In this document: in pieces, positions 35,102 to 43,827 of the stretch | Layout of the letters: every line of letters starts with the position of its first letter | How positions within the stretch are numbered: position 1 is the first letter of the stretch | NCBI GenBank assembly: GCA_002368665.1 | Contig: DFEK01000010.1 | Coordinates: 20,983 to 80,007, forward strand | Direction of reading: 5' to 3' | DNA from: Lachnospiraceae bacterium UBA3804 | GTDB taxonomy: Bacteria > Bacillota > Clostridia > Lachnospirales > Lachnospiraceae | DNA length: 59,025 nt | The notes under the pieces: generated by a model | Databases searched by the model: none | The model's input: the letters and a program-made list of their open reading frames with translations, nothing else | Told to the model about the DNA's origin: nothing | Program-made: the position numbers and the translations under genes

Positions 35102-35132
35102 AAAAAAACCGGGCGGTAAAGCACCACCCGGG
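35102..35132 (-). terminator. Terminator of the hydratase gene
   Basis: CCGGGCGGT and ACCACCCGG pair with one G-U on the minus strand (35109-35132), followed by seven T. Confidence 0.8.
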
Positions 35133-35149
35133 TTCGTATCTTGTTTCTA

Positions 35150-37426
35150 TTACACTCTGTTGTAATTAATCAGGCAGCCCTTAAGGATAATCTGTCTTTC
35201 CTCGTCGGTCAGCTCACCAAGTTTCATTTCGAACTTGTTTAACGCGCCGTCCTTTACAACATATGCATCAATGACTTCCTTCTTGTCAATCACTGCCTGC
35301 TTGATACCCGGCAAGAAAATGTAATCGAGGTTCTTAAACGGAAGCTCTCCTGCCTCGATCAAGAACGGAAGCATACCCCAGTTAATTAAGTTGGAACGGT
35401 ATCTCTTGGTCGCATATTCGTTGGCGATATTTGCCCAGCCGCCGAGTACCTTTTGGCAGCTTGCTGCCTGCTCTCTTGCGGAGCCGTCTCCGGGTTTTAC
35501 GGCAAAAATCGTGGAACCTACACCTAAGTTATCATGCTCGACATCGGGGAAGGTCTTCTTTACAACACCCATGACCTCACCGACTTCGGGAACTGCCTTA
35601 CCTGCGCACTCGCCTGCTTCCAGTGCCTTCTGTGCAACCTGAACGGCTTTGGCACGTCCGACGTACTCCGGATCTTTTCTGGAAAGTGCAAATTCCGCAA
35701 GTCCCAAAGGATTGGAACGATAGGAAGAGGTCTCTCCGGAAGGAATCAGTTCGTCCGTTGTGGTAACCGGATCATGAATCTCGGAAACAACCTTAAGAAG
35801 CAGATTCTCAGGCAAAGGAGACATCTTCGGCCAGTCCTTGATGTTCGGACCGAACTGGATCTCCTGATTCGGGTCTGCCACACCGTGGGAATCGAATACG
35901 CGGTTAGCGTAAATATTTGCATCAAAGAAGTATTTATACTTCGTAAAATCGCCGTCAAACTCGGTTGCTGCGGTAAGCACGCCCTTATTGGCCGCGGTAG
36001 CCGCAATCGATCTTGCATCCATAAGTGCCACGGAAGAAATCTGGCCGTTCTGCAGCTTGCTGCCTTCACGGTTCGGGAAGTTTCTCGTGGAATGACGGAT
36101 GGAGAACGCATTGTTTGCGGGCGTATCGCCTGCACCGAAGCAGGGTCCGCAGAATGCAGTCTTTAATACCGCACCGGTCTCCAATAAGGTTGCGGCGCAG
36201 CCGTTTTTGATCAGTTCCATATAAATCGGCATGGATGCAGGATAAATACTTAAAGTAAATCCGTCGGATCCGATGTATTTGCCCTTCAAGATGTCTGCTG
36301 CCGCGCAGATGTTTTCAAAACCGCCGCCGGCGCAGCCTGCGATGATACCCTGATCCACTAAGAGTTTGCCGTCGTGAACCTTGTTCTGCAAGGTATACTC
36401 AACCGCACCGTCCAAGGATACTTCCGCCTTCTTCTCCACATCCTTTAAGATGTCGTAAAGGTTTGCATTCAACTCCTCGATGGTGTAGGTGTTGCTCGGA
36501 TGGAACGGCATTGCGATCATCGGCTTGATTGTCGACAGATCGATGGAAATCACGCCGTCATAATATGCCACATCCGCAGGATTTAATTCTTTATAATCGC
36601 CTTTTCTGCCGTGGATTTCGTAGAACTCTTCCACCTGTGCATCGGTTCTCCAAATGGAGGAAAGACAGGTTGTCTCGGTCGTCATGACATCAACACCGAT
36701 ACGGAAGTCGGGAGACAGGGATGCCACACCGGGTCCCACAAATTCCATGACTTTATTCTTAACATAACCGTTTCCGAAAACAGCACCGATAATCGCAAGT
36801 GCCACGTCCTGAGGGCCGACACCTTTAACGGGTGCGCCGGTTAAATATACGGCAACCACACCAGGCATGTTGATATCGTAGGTCTGGTTAAGAAGCTGCT
36901 TTACAAGCTCCGGTCCGCCTTCGCCCATTGCCATGGTACCGAGCGCGCCGTAACGGGTATGGGAGTCGGATCCCAAGATCATCTTTCCGCCGCCTGCAAG
37001 CATTTCACGTGCAAACTGGTGAATAACCGCCTGATGAGGGGGTACATAAACACCGCCGTACTTCTTGGCACAGGTCAAACCAAACATGTGGTCATCTTCG
37101 TTGATCGTACCACCGACTGCGCAAAGCGAGTTGTGGCAGTTCGTTAAAACATACGGCATCGGGAACTTCTCCAGACCCGAAGCACGAGCCGTCTGGATAA
37201 TACCTACAAATGTAATATCATGGGAGGTAAGCTTGTCAAAACGGATTTTCAGCTTGTCCATGTTGTCGGAAGTATTGTGCGCCTTCAAAATACCATACGC
37301 GATGGTACCCTGCTTCGCCTCTTCCTTCGTCACATTCTTTCCGGTTTTGGCTGCCAGTGCAGCCTCATCCTCAACCCATTCGGTGCCGTTTACTAGAAAC
37401 GCACCACCATTCTTAAGTTCAATCAT
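35150..37426 (-). CDS. Aconitase-superfamily hydratase
   Basis: A 758-residue iron-sulfur hydratase. The cluster cysteines are visible: one in IIAGCAGGGFENIC and the CGPC of LKTAFCGPCFGAGDTPANN; substrate-site motifs include GSDSHTRYGALGTMAMGEGG and the swivel domain with YATKRYRSNLINWGMLPFLI, near the C-terminus. The sequence is not classic AcnA or AcnB, LeuC or HacA; it belongs to the group often called simply hydratase or YbhJ-like aconitase in Clostridia. The reaction is probably citrate/isocitrate-type dehydration or rehydration but is unproven. AGGAG precedes the ATG. Confidence 0.85.
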   Translation of the reverse strand: MIELKNGGAFLVNGTEWVEDEAALAAKTGKNVTKEEAKQGTIAYGILKAHNTSDNMDKLKIRFDKLTSHDITFVGIIQTARASGLEKFPMPYVLTNCHNSLCAVGGTINEDDHMFGLTCAKKYGGVYVPPHQAVIHQFAREMLAGGGKMILGSDSHTRYGALGTMAMGEGGPELVKQLLNQTYDINMPGVVAVYLTGAPVKGVGPQDVALAIIGAVFGNGYVKNKVMEFVGPGVASLSPDFRIGVDVMTTETTCLSSIWRTDAQVEEFYEIHGRKGDYKELNPADVAYYDGVISIDLSTIKPMIAMPFHPSNTYTIEELNANLYDILKDVEKKAEVSLDGAVEYTLQNKVHDGKLLVDQGIIAGCAGGGFENICAAADILKGKYIGSDGFTLSIYPASMPIYMELIKNGCAATLLETGAVLKTAFCGPCFGAGDTPANNAFSIRHSTRNFPNREGSKLQNGQISSVALMDARSIAATAANKGVLTAATEFDGDFTKYKYFFDANIYANRVFDSHGVADPNQEIQFGPNIKDWPKMSPLPENLLLKVVSEIHDPVTTTDELIPSGETSSYRSNPLGLAEFALSRKDPEYVGRAKAVQVAQKALEAGECAGKAVPEVGEVMGVVKKTFPDVEHDNLGVGSTIFAVKPGDGSAREQAASCQKVLGGWANIANEYATKRYRSNLINWGMLPFLIEAGELPFKNLDYIFLPGIKQAVIDKKEVIDAYVVKDGALNKFEMKLGELTDEERQIILKGCLINYNRV

Positions 37427-37465
37427 AATTAATACTCCTAAAATATATATTACTACCTCTTTGCA

Positions 37466-37656
37466 GGAGCCGAGAGATTTGTATTTACGTCTGAGCGGGC
37501 TTTTGAGCTACGTCGGTACTTAGACGCTGTTCTGTAGCGTCTTATGTACCGCTACGTAGTGAAATAAGGCGAGAGCCGCGCCCCGAAGACGTGAATGCAA
37601 ATCTATGCAGCTCCCCCAAGGGCCGGGAAATATGCAAATCTAGGCGGCTCCCCCCA
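37466..37656. repeat. Structured inverted-repeat element between glgP and the hydratase gene
   Basis: A GGAGC...AGATTTG motif occurs three times: once forward at 37466-37482 and twice reversed near 37594-37613 and 37634-37651 (the two reverse copies form a 27-base direct repeat ending CTCCCCCAAGG). ACGTCT (37487-37492) pairs with AGACGT (37587-37592). The core is a long near-perfect hairpin, CTACG... (37508) to ...CGTAG (37559), with GGTAC and GACGCT stems. It resembles a small palindromic (MITE-like) element or structured leader RNA. Confidence 0.55.
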
Positions 37657-37675
37657 AGGTATTCATAAATTCATC

Positions 37676-40339
37676 TTACAGCACTACTTTATCGAGATGC
37701 CAAATATCATCCACATACTCCTGAATGGTTCTGTCAGAAGTAAACTTACCGCTGCAGGCTACGTTAAGGATGGCGCTCTCAGCCCACTTGGAACGATTGT
37801 TGTACGCCTTCTCCACTTCCTTCTGTGCTGCCGCATAGGACTTGAAATCCTTTAAGATGAAGTAGGTATCTGCCTTGGAAGTGCTCTCCGTATTCAGTAA
37901 GGAATTGTACAGATGACGGAATCTTTCCGGATCGTCCGGAGAGTAGGTTCCGTTGATCAGCTGATTGAGTACCATGTGTACATCCGGATCGTTTCTGTAA
38001 ATTTCCTTGGGATCGTATCCGCCGTTAATCTCGTAATTGATGACTTCATCAGAGGAAAGACCGAAGATGAAGGCATTCTTCTTGCCGACTTCTTCGACGA
38101 TCTCCACATTTGCACCATCCATGGTACCTAAGGTTAATGCACCGTTTAACATGAACTTCATGTTACCGGTACCGGAAGCTTCCTTACTTGCGGTGGAAAT
38201 CTGCTCGGATACATCGGATGCGGCAAAAATGATTTCCGCATTGGATACGCAGTAGTTCTCAATGAAAACGACCTTGATCTTTCCGTTGATGAACTTGTCG
38301 TTGTTGATCACGTCCGCAACGGAGTTGATTAACTTGATGGTAAGTTTTGCATTGCGGTATCCGGCTGCCGCCTTTGCGCCGAAAATGAAGGTTCTCGGTG
38401 TGAAATCCATCGTAGGATGCTCTTTTAACTGATTGTACAGATACATTACATGAAGAATGTTCAGAAGCTGTCTCTTGTACTCATGAAGTCTCTTAACCTG
38501 TACATCGAAAATGGAATTCGGATCCACATCGATTCCGTTATGCTCCTTGATGTAAGCGGCAAGGCGGAGCTTATTCTGATATTTAATCTTCATAAACTCT
38601 TCCTGTGCTTTTTTATCCTTTGCATAGGGCTTCAGAGCGGCAATCTTGGGAAGATCCGTAATCCAGCCGTCTCCCACCTTCTTGGTTACCCAGTCCGCAA
38701 GAAGCGGATTTCCGTGAAGCAGGAATCGTCTCTGGGTAATACCGTTGGTCTTATTGTTGAATTTCTCAGGGAACATTTCGTAGAAATCACGAAGTTCCTG
38801 TTTCTTTAAAATCTCTGTATGCAGTCTTGCCACACCATTCACGGAATAACCTGCCGCAATGGCAAGATGCGCCATCTTAACCTTTCCGTCATAAAGGATG
38901 GCCATCTTCTTGATCTTTTCTTCATTACCGGGATAACGATCCCTGATCTGTGCCTCGAATCTTCTGTTGATCTCTTCCACGATCTGATAAATTCTGGGAA
39001 GAAGTCTCTGGAACAGGTCGATCGGCCATTTTTCCAATGCTTCGCTCATGATGGTGTGGTTGGTATATGCACAGGTCTTGGTGGTTACTTCCCATGCCTC
39101 ATCCCAGGTAAGATAATACTCATCCATGAGGATTCTCATCAGTTCCGCAACAGCAACGGTCGGATGGGTATCATTTAACTGGAAGGTTACTTTCTCGTAA
39201 AACTTCTTGATATCGTCATGATTTCTCATATACTTCGCAACCGCTTCCTGAACGGATGCGGAAACGAAGAAGTACTGCTGTTTTAAACGCAGTTCCTTAC
39301 CTGCAATATGATTGTCGTTGGGATAAAGCACTTCCACGATGTTTCTTGCAAGATTTTCCTGCTCAACCGCCTTCTGATAATCACCCTTGTCAAAAGAATC
39401 CAGACGGAAGCAGTCCACGGGCTGCGCATCCCAGATACGAAGAGTATTTACGATACCGTTTCCGTAGCCGACGATGGGAAGGTCATAGGGAACGGCCTTA
39501 ACTGCCTGATAGCCTTCCTGATAATAATTGTTTCTGCCGTATTCATCGGTGCGGCAGCTTACATATCCGCCAAAACGTACTTCCTTCGTATATTCCGGAC
39601 GGCGGAGTTCGAACGGATTGCCGTCCGCAAGCCAGTTGTCGGGAACCTCTACCTGATATCCGTCACGGATTTCCTGCTTAAACATACCGTAGCGATAACG
39701 GATTCCACAGCCGTATGCGGAATATCCCAGGGTTGCAAGGGAATCGAGGAAGCATGCTGCCAGTCTTCCCAAGCCTCCGTTTCCGAGCGCCGCATCAGGC
39801 TCCTGGTCCTCGATTTTGTTGATATCCACACCGAGTTCCGCAAGCGCATCCTTTGCATCCTGATATGCGGTTAAGTTGATCATGGAGTTGCCGAGGGCAC
39901 GACCCATTAAGAATTCCATCGACAGATAATAAACCGTCTTGGGATCCTGCTTTTCATATGCTTCCTGGGTTTTCAGCCAGTGATCGACAATCTGATCCTT
40001 GATGGCATATCCGACTGCCTGGAAAATCTGCTGGTCGGTTGCTTCTTCCATGGTCTTGCGATAAAGGGTCTTTACATTGTAAAGCACGCTTCTTTTAAAG
40101 AGTTCTTTATCAAAATCAAGCTTGGGCACGGAGCTTTTCACCTTCTTGGTTGCTGCCTTCGGAGCCGCTTTCTTTGTTGCTGCTGCTTTCGGAGCCGCTT
40201 TCTTTGTTGCTGCTGCCTTCGGAGCTGCCTTCTTGGCTGCGGGCTTTGCTGCTGCCTTTGTTGCAGTCTTCTTAGCTACAGGCTTCTTCTCTGCTGCCTT
40301 TGCTGTTGTCTTGGTTGCGCTTTTCTTTGCTGTTGCCAT
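37676..40339 (-). CDS. glgP: Glycogen phosphorylase with a histone-H1-like N-terminal tail
   Basis: Phosphorolyses alpha-1,4-glucans to glucose 1-phosphate. The catalytic part (from about residue 73, LDFDKELFKRSVLYNVKTLY) is complete, with ALGNGGLGRLAACFLDS, the QLNDTHPTVAVAELMRI stretch and the pyridoxal-phosphate lysine motif EASGTGNMKFMLNGALTLGT. The first 72 residues are odd: almost only Ala, Lys, Pro and Thr, with three tandem KKAAPKAAAT-type units, like bacterial H1-type DNA-binding tails. Such a tail is not part of the usual enzyme. Together with GlgC/GlgD it completes a glycogen cycle. Confidence 0.96.
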   Translation of the reverse strand: MATAKKSATKTTAKAAEKKPVAKKTATKAAAKPAAKKAAPKAAATKKAAPKAAATKKAAPKAATKKVKSSVPKLDFDKELFKRSVLYNVKTLYRKTMEEATDQQIFQAVGYAIKDQIVDHWLKTQEAYEKQDPKTVYYLSMEFLMGRALGNSMINLTAYQDAKDALAELGVDINKIEDQEPDAALGNGGLGRLAACFLDSLATLGYSAYGCGIRYRYGMFKQEIRDGYQVEVPDNWLADGNPFELRRPEYTKEVRFGGYVSCRTDEYGRNNYYQEGYQAVKAVPYDLPIVGYGNGIVNTLRIWDAQPVDCFRLDSFDKGDYQKAVEQENLARNIVEVLYPNDNHIAGKELRLKQQYFFVSASVQEAVAKYMRNHDDIKKFYEKVTFQLNDTHPTVAVAELMRILMDEYYLTWDEAWEVTTKTCAYTNHTIMSEALEKWPIDLFQRLLPRIYQIVEEINRRFEAQIRDRYPGNEEKIKKMAILYDGKVKMAHLAIAAGYSVNGVARLHTEILKKQELRDFYEMFPEKFNNKTNGITQRRFLLHGNPLLADWVTKKVGDGWITDLPKIAALKPYAKDKKAQEEFMKIKYQNKLRLAAYIKEHNGIDVDPNSIFDVQVKRLHEYKRQLLNILHVMYLYNQLKEHPTMDFTPRTFIFGAKAAAGYRNAKLTIKLINSVADVINNDKFINGKIKVVFIENYCVSNAEIIFAASDVSEQISTASKEASGTGNMKFMLNGALTLGTMDGANVEIVEEVGKKNAFIFGLSSDEVINYEINGGYDPKEIYRNDPDVHMVLNQLINGTYSPDDPERFRHLYNSLLNTESTSKADTYFILKDFKSYAAAQKEVEKAYNNRSKWAESAILNVACSGKFTSDRTIQEYVDDIWHLDKVVL
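40149..40234 (-). repeat. 30-bp tandem repeat in the glgP N-terminal coding region
   Basis: About 2.9 copies of a 30-base unit (boundaries near 40149, 40175 and 40205) encoding KKAAPKAAAT. The copies differ at only a few bases, so copy number could change by slippage while keeping the frame. Confidence 0.8.
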
Positions 40340-40422
40340 TTTAAATCCTCCATACCTACCCGGTTGCGGGTGGTTTCTTTCCGCTTCATACGCCGATTAT
40401 TACGCACAAAGCCTTGGGCGTG

Positions 40423-43400
40423 CTACTTTCTTACGACTCCGATTTGGACATCTTCCCCATTGATGTTCCACTTCTTTGCGTTGTCGCATGCCTCATTATA
40501 TCGGATCTCGTCCGCAAGGACTTTCTCCGAAATTGCGGTTTCGTTTGCCTTGATGATGGAAGAAATCTTCTCATTGTCGGCAACATAAACCGTAATGTGG
40601 TCCATAACTTCAAATCCGGAATCTTTACGCATGGTCTGAATCTTGCTGATGACCTCGTAAACAAAACCTTCCTCGATCAGTTCCTCGGTAAGACGGGTAT
40701 CGATAACTACGGTTACCGGTCCGTCAGCCATGGATTCGAAACCTTCCTTCTTCACCATGTCGATCAACAGATCGTCCTCGGTTAAGGAAATGGCTGCGCC
40801 GTTTACATTAAAGTCAAGGCTTCCCTTGCTCTTTAACGTATCCATTGCTTCGTTTCCGTCCACCTCGGATAAATACTTCTGAATGCCGCCTAAGGACTTG
40901 CCGTACTTCGGTCCGACGGTCTTAAGCTGCGGCTTGAAGGTATAGCTGGTAAATTCTCTGACATCTTCGGTGAATTCAACAGCCTTTACATTCAACTCAT
41001 CTTCGATGATCTCGGTGAAGAACTCATCGAGTACAAAGTCTGCCTTTACGAACATCTTCGCAATCGGCTGACGGTTCTTGATATTTGCGGTATTTCTGCA
41101 GGCACGACCCAGAACAACGGTCTTAAGGACTGCATCCATGTTTTTCTCAAGCTTGGCATCAATCCATGCGTCATTGCATACCGGGAAGTCACATAAATGA
41201 ACACTCTCGGGTGCATTTTTATCGATGGAGCATACCAGATTTCTGTAGATTTCTTCCGCCATAAAAGGAATCATGGGCGCTGCCGTTTTACTGATCGTAA
41301 CAAGAGCAGTGTATAAAGTCATGTAAGCATTGATCTTATCCTGTTCCATGCCCTTTGCCCAGAAACGTTCGCGGCCGCGGCGCACGTACCAGTTACTCAT
41401 CTCATCCACGAAATCCTGCAGTGCACGTGCTGCTTCCGGAATACGATAATTGTTCAAATGATCATCGACCTGCTTAACAACGGTATTCAGTCTCGACAGT
41501 AACCACTTATCCATAACCGTGAGTTTGTCATATTCCAGTGCATATTTGGTTGCATCGAAATTGTCGATGTTTGCATACAGTACGAAGAATGCATAGGTAT
41601 TCCAAAGTGTACCCATGAACTTTCTCTGACCTTCCTGTACGGCTTTGCCGTGGAAACGGTTCGGAAGCCAGGGTGCGGAATTGATGTAAAAATACCAGCG
41701 GATGGCATCTGCGCCATACGTTTCAAGTGCTTCGAACGGATCTACCGCATTTCCTTTGGACTTACTCATCTTCTGACCGTTCTCATCCTGTACATGTCCG
41801 AGAACGATAACATTTTCATAAGGAGCCTTGTTAAACAGAAGCGTGGACTCCGCAAGAAGGGAATAGAACCATCCACGGGTCTGGTCCACTGCCTCGGAAA
41901 TAAACTGTGCCGGGAACTGCTTCTCAAACACATCCTTATTCTCAAACGGATAATGATGCTGTGCAAAAGGCATTGCACCGGAATCAAACCAGCAGTCGAT
42001 TACTTCGGGCACACGATGCATCTCCTTGCCGCAGTCCGGGCAGGGGATAACGACCGCATCGATGTACGGACGGTGAAGTTCCACTTTTGCATTGTCCGGA
42101 TTGCCGGATAACGTTGCCAGTTCTTCTCTGCTGCCTACGGAAATCTGCTTGCCGCAGCTGCACTCCCAGATATTTAACGGAGTACCCCAGTAACGGTTTC
42201 TGGAAATTGCCCAATCCTGAAGATTTTCCAGCCAGTCGCCGAAACGTCCCTTACCGATGGATTCGGGAATCCAGTTGATCGTATTGTTATTGGCAATCAT
42301 GTCCTCCTTAACGGCGGTCATTTTGATATACCAGGATTCTCTTGCATAGTAGATAAGCGGAGTATCGCATCTCCAGCAGTGAGGATAATCATGCTCTGCT
42401 TTCGGTGCATCGAAGAGAATTCCTCGCTCTGCCAGATCCTTCAAAACTTCCGGATCACAGGCGATTGCTCCTGCTTCCACTTCCTTCTCGGTCGGTTTGC
42501 AGCGCATGCCGGCAAATTTACCGGTTTCCGGTTTCATCTTACCTGCGCCGTCCACCATCTGTACGAAAGGAGCGTCGTATTTACGTCCGACTCTGGCATC
42601 ATCTTCACCGAATGCAGGTGCAATGTGTACGATACCGGTACCGTCGGTCATGGTTACATATTCATCACAATATACGAAGAATGCTTTCTTATGCTGCTTC
42701 TCGGTTTCCACAGCCGCACACTCATAAAGCGGTTCGTATTCCTTATATTCAAGGTCGGTACCCTTGTAGGTTTCCAAAACTTCATATGCCTTACCGTCTG
42801 CAAGGGGAGCAAATTTTGCATTGCCCTCTTTGTCCTTGGCATTTAAAAGTTCACCGATTACCTTATCAAGAAGGGCTACAGCCATGTAATATACTTTGCC
42901 GTCAACAGCCTTAACCTTTGCATACTCATCGTTCGGGTTTACGCAAAGACCGATGTTGGAAGGTAAGGTCCAGGGTGTGGTCGTCCATGCAAGGAAATAT
43001 GCGTCTTCGTCTTTTACTTTGAAGCGGACGATTGCGGTACGATCCTTGATGGTCTTATATCCCTGTGCCACTTCCTGTGCGGAAAGCGGAGTTCCGCAGC
43101 GGGGACAGTAAGGAACGATCTTAAATCCTTTGTATAAAAGACCCTTGTCCCAGATCTGCTTTAAAGCCCACCATTCGGACTCAATGAAGTCATCATGATA
43201 CGTTACGTAGGGATTGTCCATATCCGCCCAGAATCCGACGGTTCCGGAGAAATCTTCCCACATTCCTTTATATTTCCATACACTTTCCTTACACTTCTTA
43301 ATGAAGGGTTCGAGACCGTATGCTTCGATCTGCTCTTTGCCGTCAAGGCCTAAGAGCTTCTCCACTTCAATCTCAACCGGCAGACCATGGGTGTCCCATC

Positions 43401-43650
43401 CGGCTTTTCTCGGAACCATATAGCCCTTCATGGTACGGTATCTCGGAATCATATCCTTGATAACACGGGTAAGGACGTGGCCGATATGCGGCTTTCCGTT
43501 TGCGGTAGGAGGTCCGTCATAGAAGGTATAGGTCTCGCCTTCCTTGCGGTTTTCCATACTTTTACGGAAAATGTCATTCTCTTTCCAGAATTTTTCTACT
43601 TCTTTTTCTCTTTGTACAAAATTAAGATCTGTACTGACTTTTTCGTACAT
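40423..43650 (-). CDS. ileS: Isoleucyl-tRNA synthetase, type 2 (eukaryotic-like)
   Basis: Charges tRNA-Ile and edits valine. The 1075-residue protein has HIGH (ANGKPHIGHVLTRVIKDM, about residue 57), the editing domain (LAWTTTPWTLPSNIG), QTRGWFYSLL, KMSKSKGN (about residue 628) and a long C-terminal region. The GKPHIGHVLTR form, IWECSCGKQISVG segment and length place it with type 2 IleRS, the group associated with natural mupirocin resistance; resistance is not shown here. AAGGAG precedes the ATG. Most Firmicute ileS genes have a T-box leader; this 177-base upstream region has none. Confidence 0.97.
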   Translation of the reverse strand: MYEKVSTDLNFVQREKEVEKFWKENDIFRKSMENRKEGETYTFYDGPPTANGKPHIGHVLTRVIKDMIPRYRTMKGYMVPRKAGWDTHGLPVEIEVEKLLGLDGKEQIEAYGLEPFIKKCKESVWKYKGMWEDFSGTVGFWADMDNPYVTYHDDFIESEWWALKQIWDKGLLYKGFKIVPYCPRCGTPLSAQEVAQGYKTIKDRTAIVRFKVKDEDAYFLAWTTTPWTLPSNIGLCVNPNDEYAKVKAVDGKVYYMAVALLDKVIGELLNAKDKEGNAKFAPLADGKAYEVLETYKGTDLEYKEYEPLYECAAVETEKQHKKAFFVYCDEYVTMTDGTGIVHIAPAFGEDDARVGRKYDAPFVQMVDGAGKMKPETGKFAGMRCKPTEKEVEAGAIACDPEVLKDLAERGILFDAPKAEHDYPHCWRCDTPLIYYARESWYIKMTAVKEDMIANNNTINWIPESIGKGRFGDWLENLQDWAISRNRYWGTPLNIWECSCGKQISVGSREELATLSGNPDNAKVELHRPYIDAVVIPCPDCGKEMHRVPEVIDCWFDSGAMPFAQHHYPFENKDVFEKQFPAQFISEAVDQTRGWFYSLLAESTLLFNKAPYENVIVLGHVQDENGQKMSKSKGNAVDPFEALETYGADAIRWYFYINSAPWLPNRFHGKAVQEGQRKFMGTLWNTYAFFVLYANIDNFDATKYALEYDKLTVMDKWLLSRLNTVVKQVDDHLNNYRIPEAARALQDFVDEMSNWYVRRGRERFWAKGMEQDKINAYMTLYTALVTISKTAAPMIPFMAEEIYRNLVCSIDKNAPESVHLCDFPVCNDAWIDAKLEKNMDAVLKTVVLGRACRNTANIKNRQPIAKMFVKADFVLDEFFTEIIEDELNVKAVEFTEDVREFTSYTFKPQLKTVGPKYGKSLGGIQKYLSEVDGNEAMDTLKSKGSLDFNVNGAAISLTEDDLLIDMVKKEGFESMADGPVTVVIDTRLTEELIEEGFVYEVISKIQTMRKDSGFEVMDHITVYVADNEKISSIIKANETAISEKVLADEIRYNEACDNAKKWNINGEDVQIGVVRK

Positions 43651-43749
43651 TTCACTGCTCCTTATGGAATATATTATCCAATCCTGCGCATTTCCCTTAA
43701 ATTAGGCCCGTCAGAGCCCGAAAAACACACAAAAAAGGGCAAAGCGCAT

Positions 43750-43768
43750 AAAATACCAATGGTATTTT
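43750..43768. promoter_or_regulatory. Palindromic operator candidate on the ileS promoter
   Basis: AAAATACCA-A-TGGTATTTT, a perfect 19-base palindrome. Its right arm covers most of the -10 box (43764-43769), so occupancy would block initiation. Confidence 0.6.
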
Positions 43769-43792
43769 ACAGTTTTCACCCTTAGATGTCAA
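43764..43792 (-). promoter_or_regulatory. Promoter of ileS
   Basis: TTGACA (43787-43792), 17 bases, TAAAAT (43764-43769). The leader to the ATG is about 107 bases. Confidence 0.7.
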
Positions 43793-43827
43793 GAAAACTA
43801 AGTATTTTAGAGGGTTTTGGACCTCTT

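Noticed and set aside
40358..40374. Terminator between ileS and glgP
   Set aside because: ACCCG/CGGGT can pair but no T run follows on the minus strand; it may be only a short hairpin.
43651..43827. Possible T-box riboswitch before ileS
   Set aside because: The leader is too short and lacks the AGGGUGGNACCGCG sequence and an antiterminator/terminator pair.
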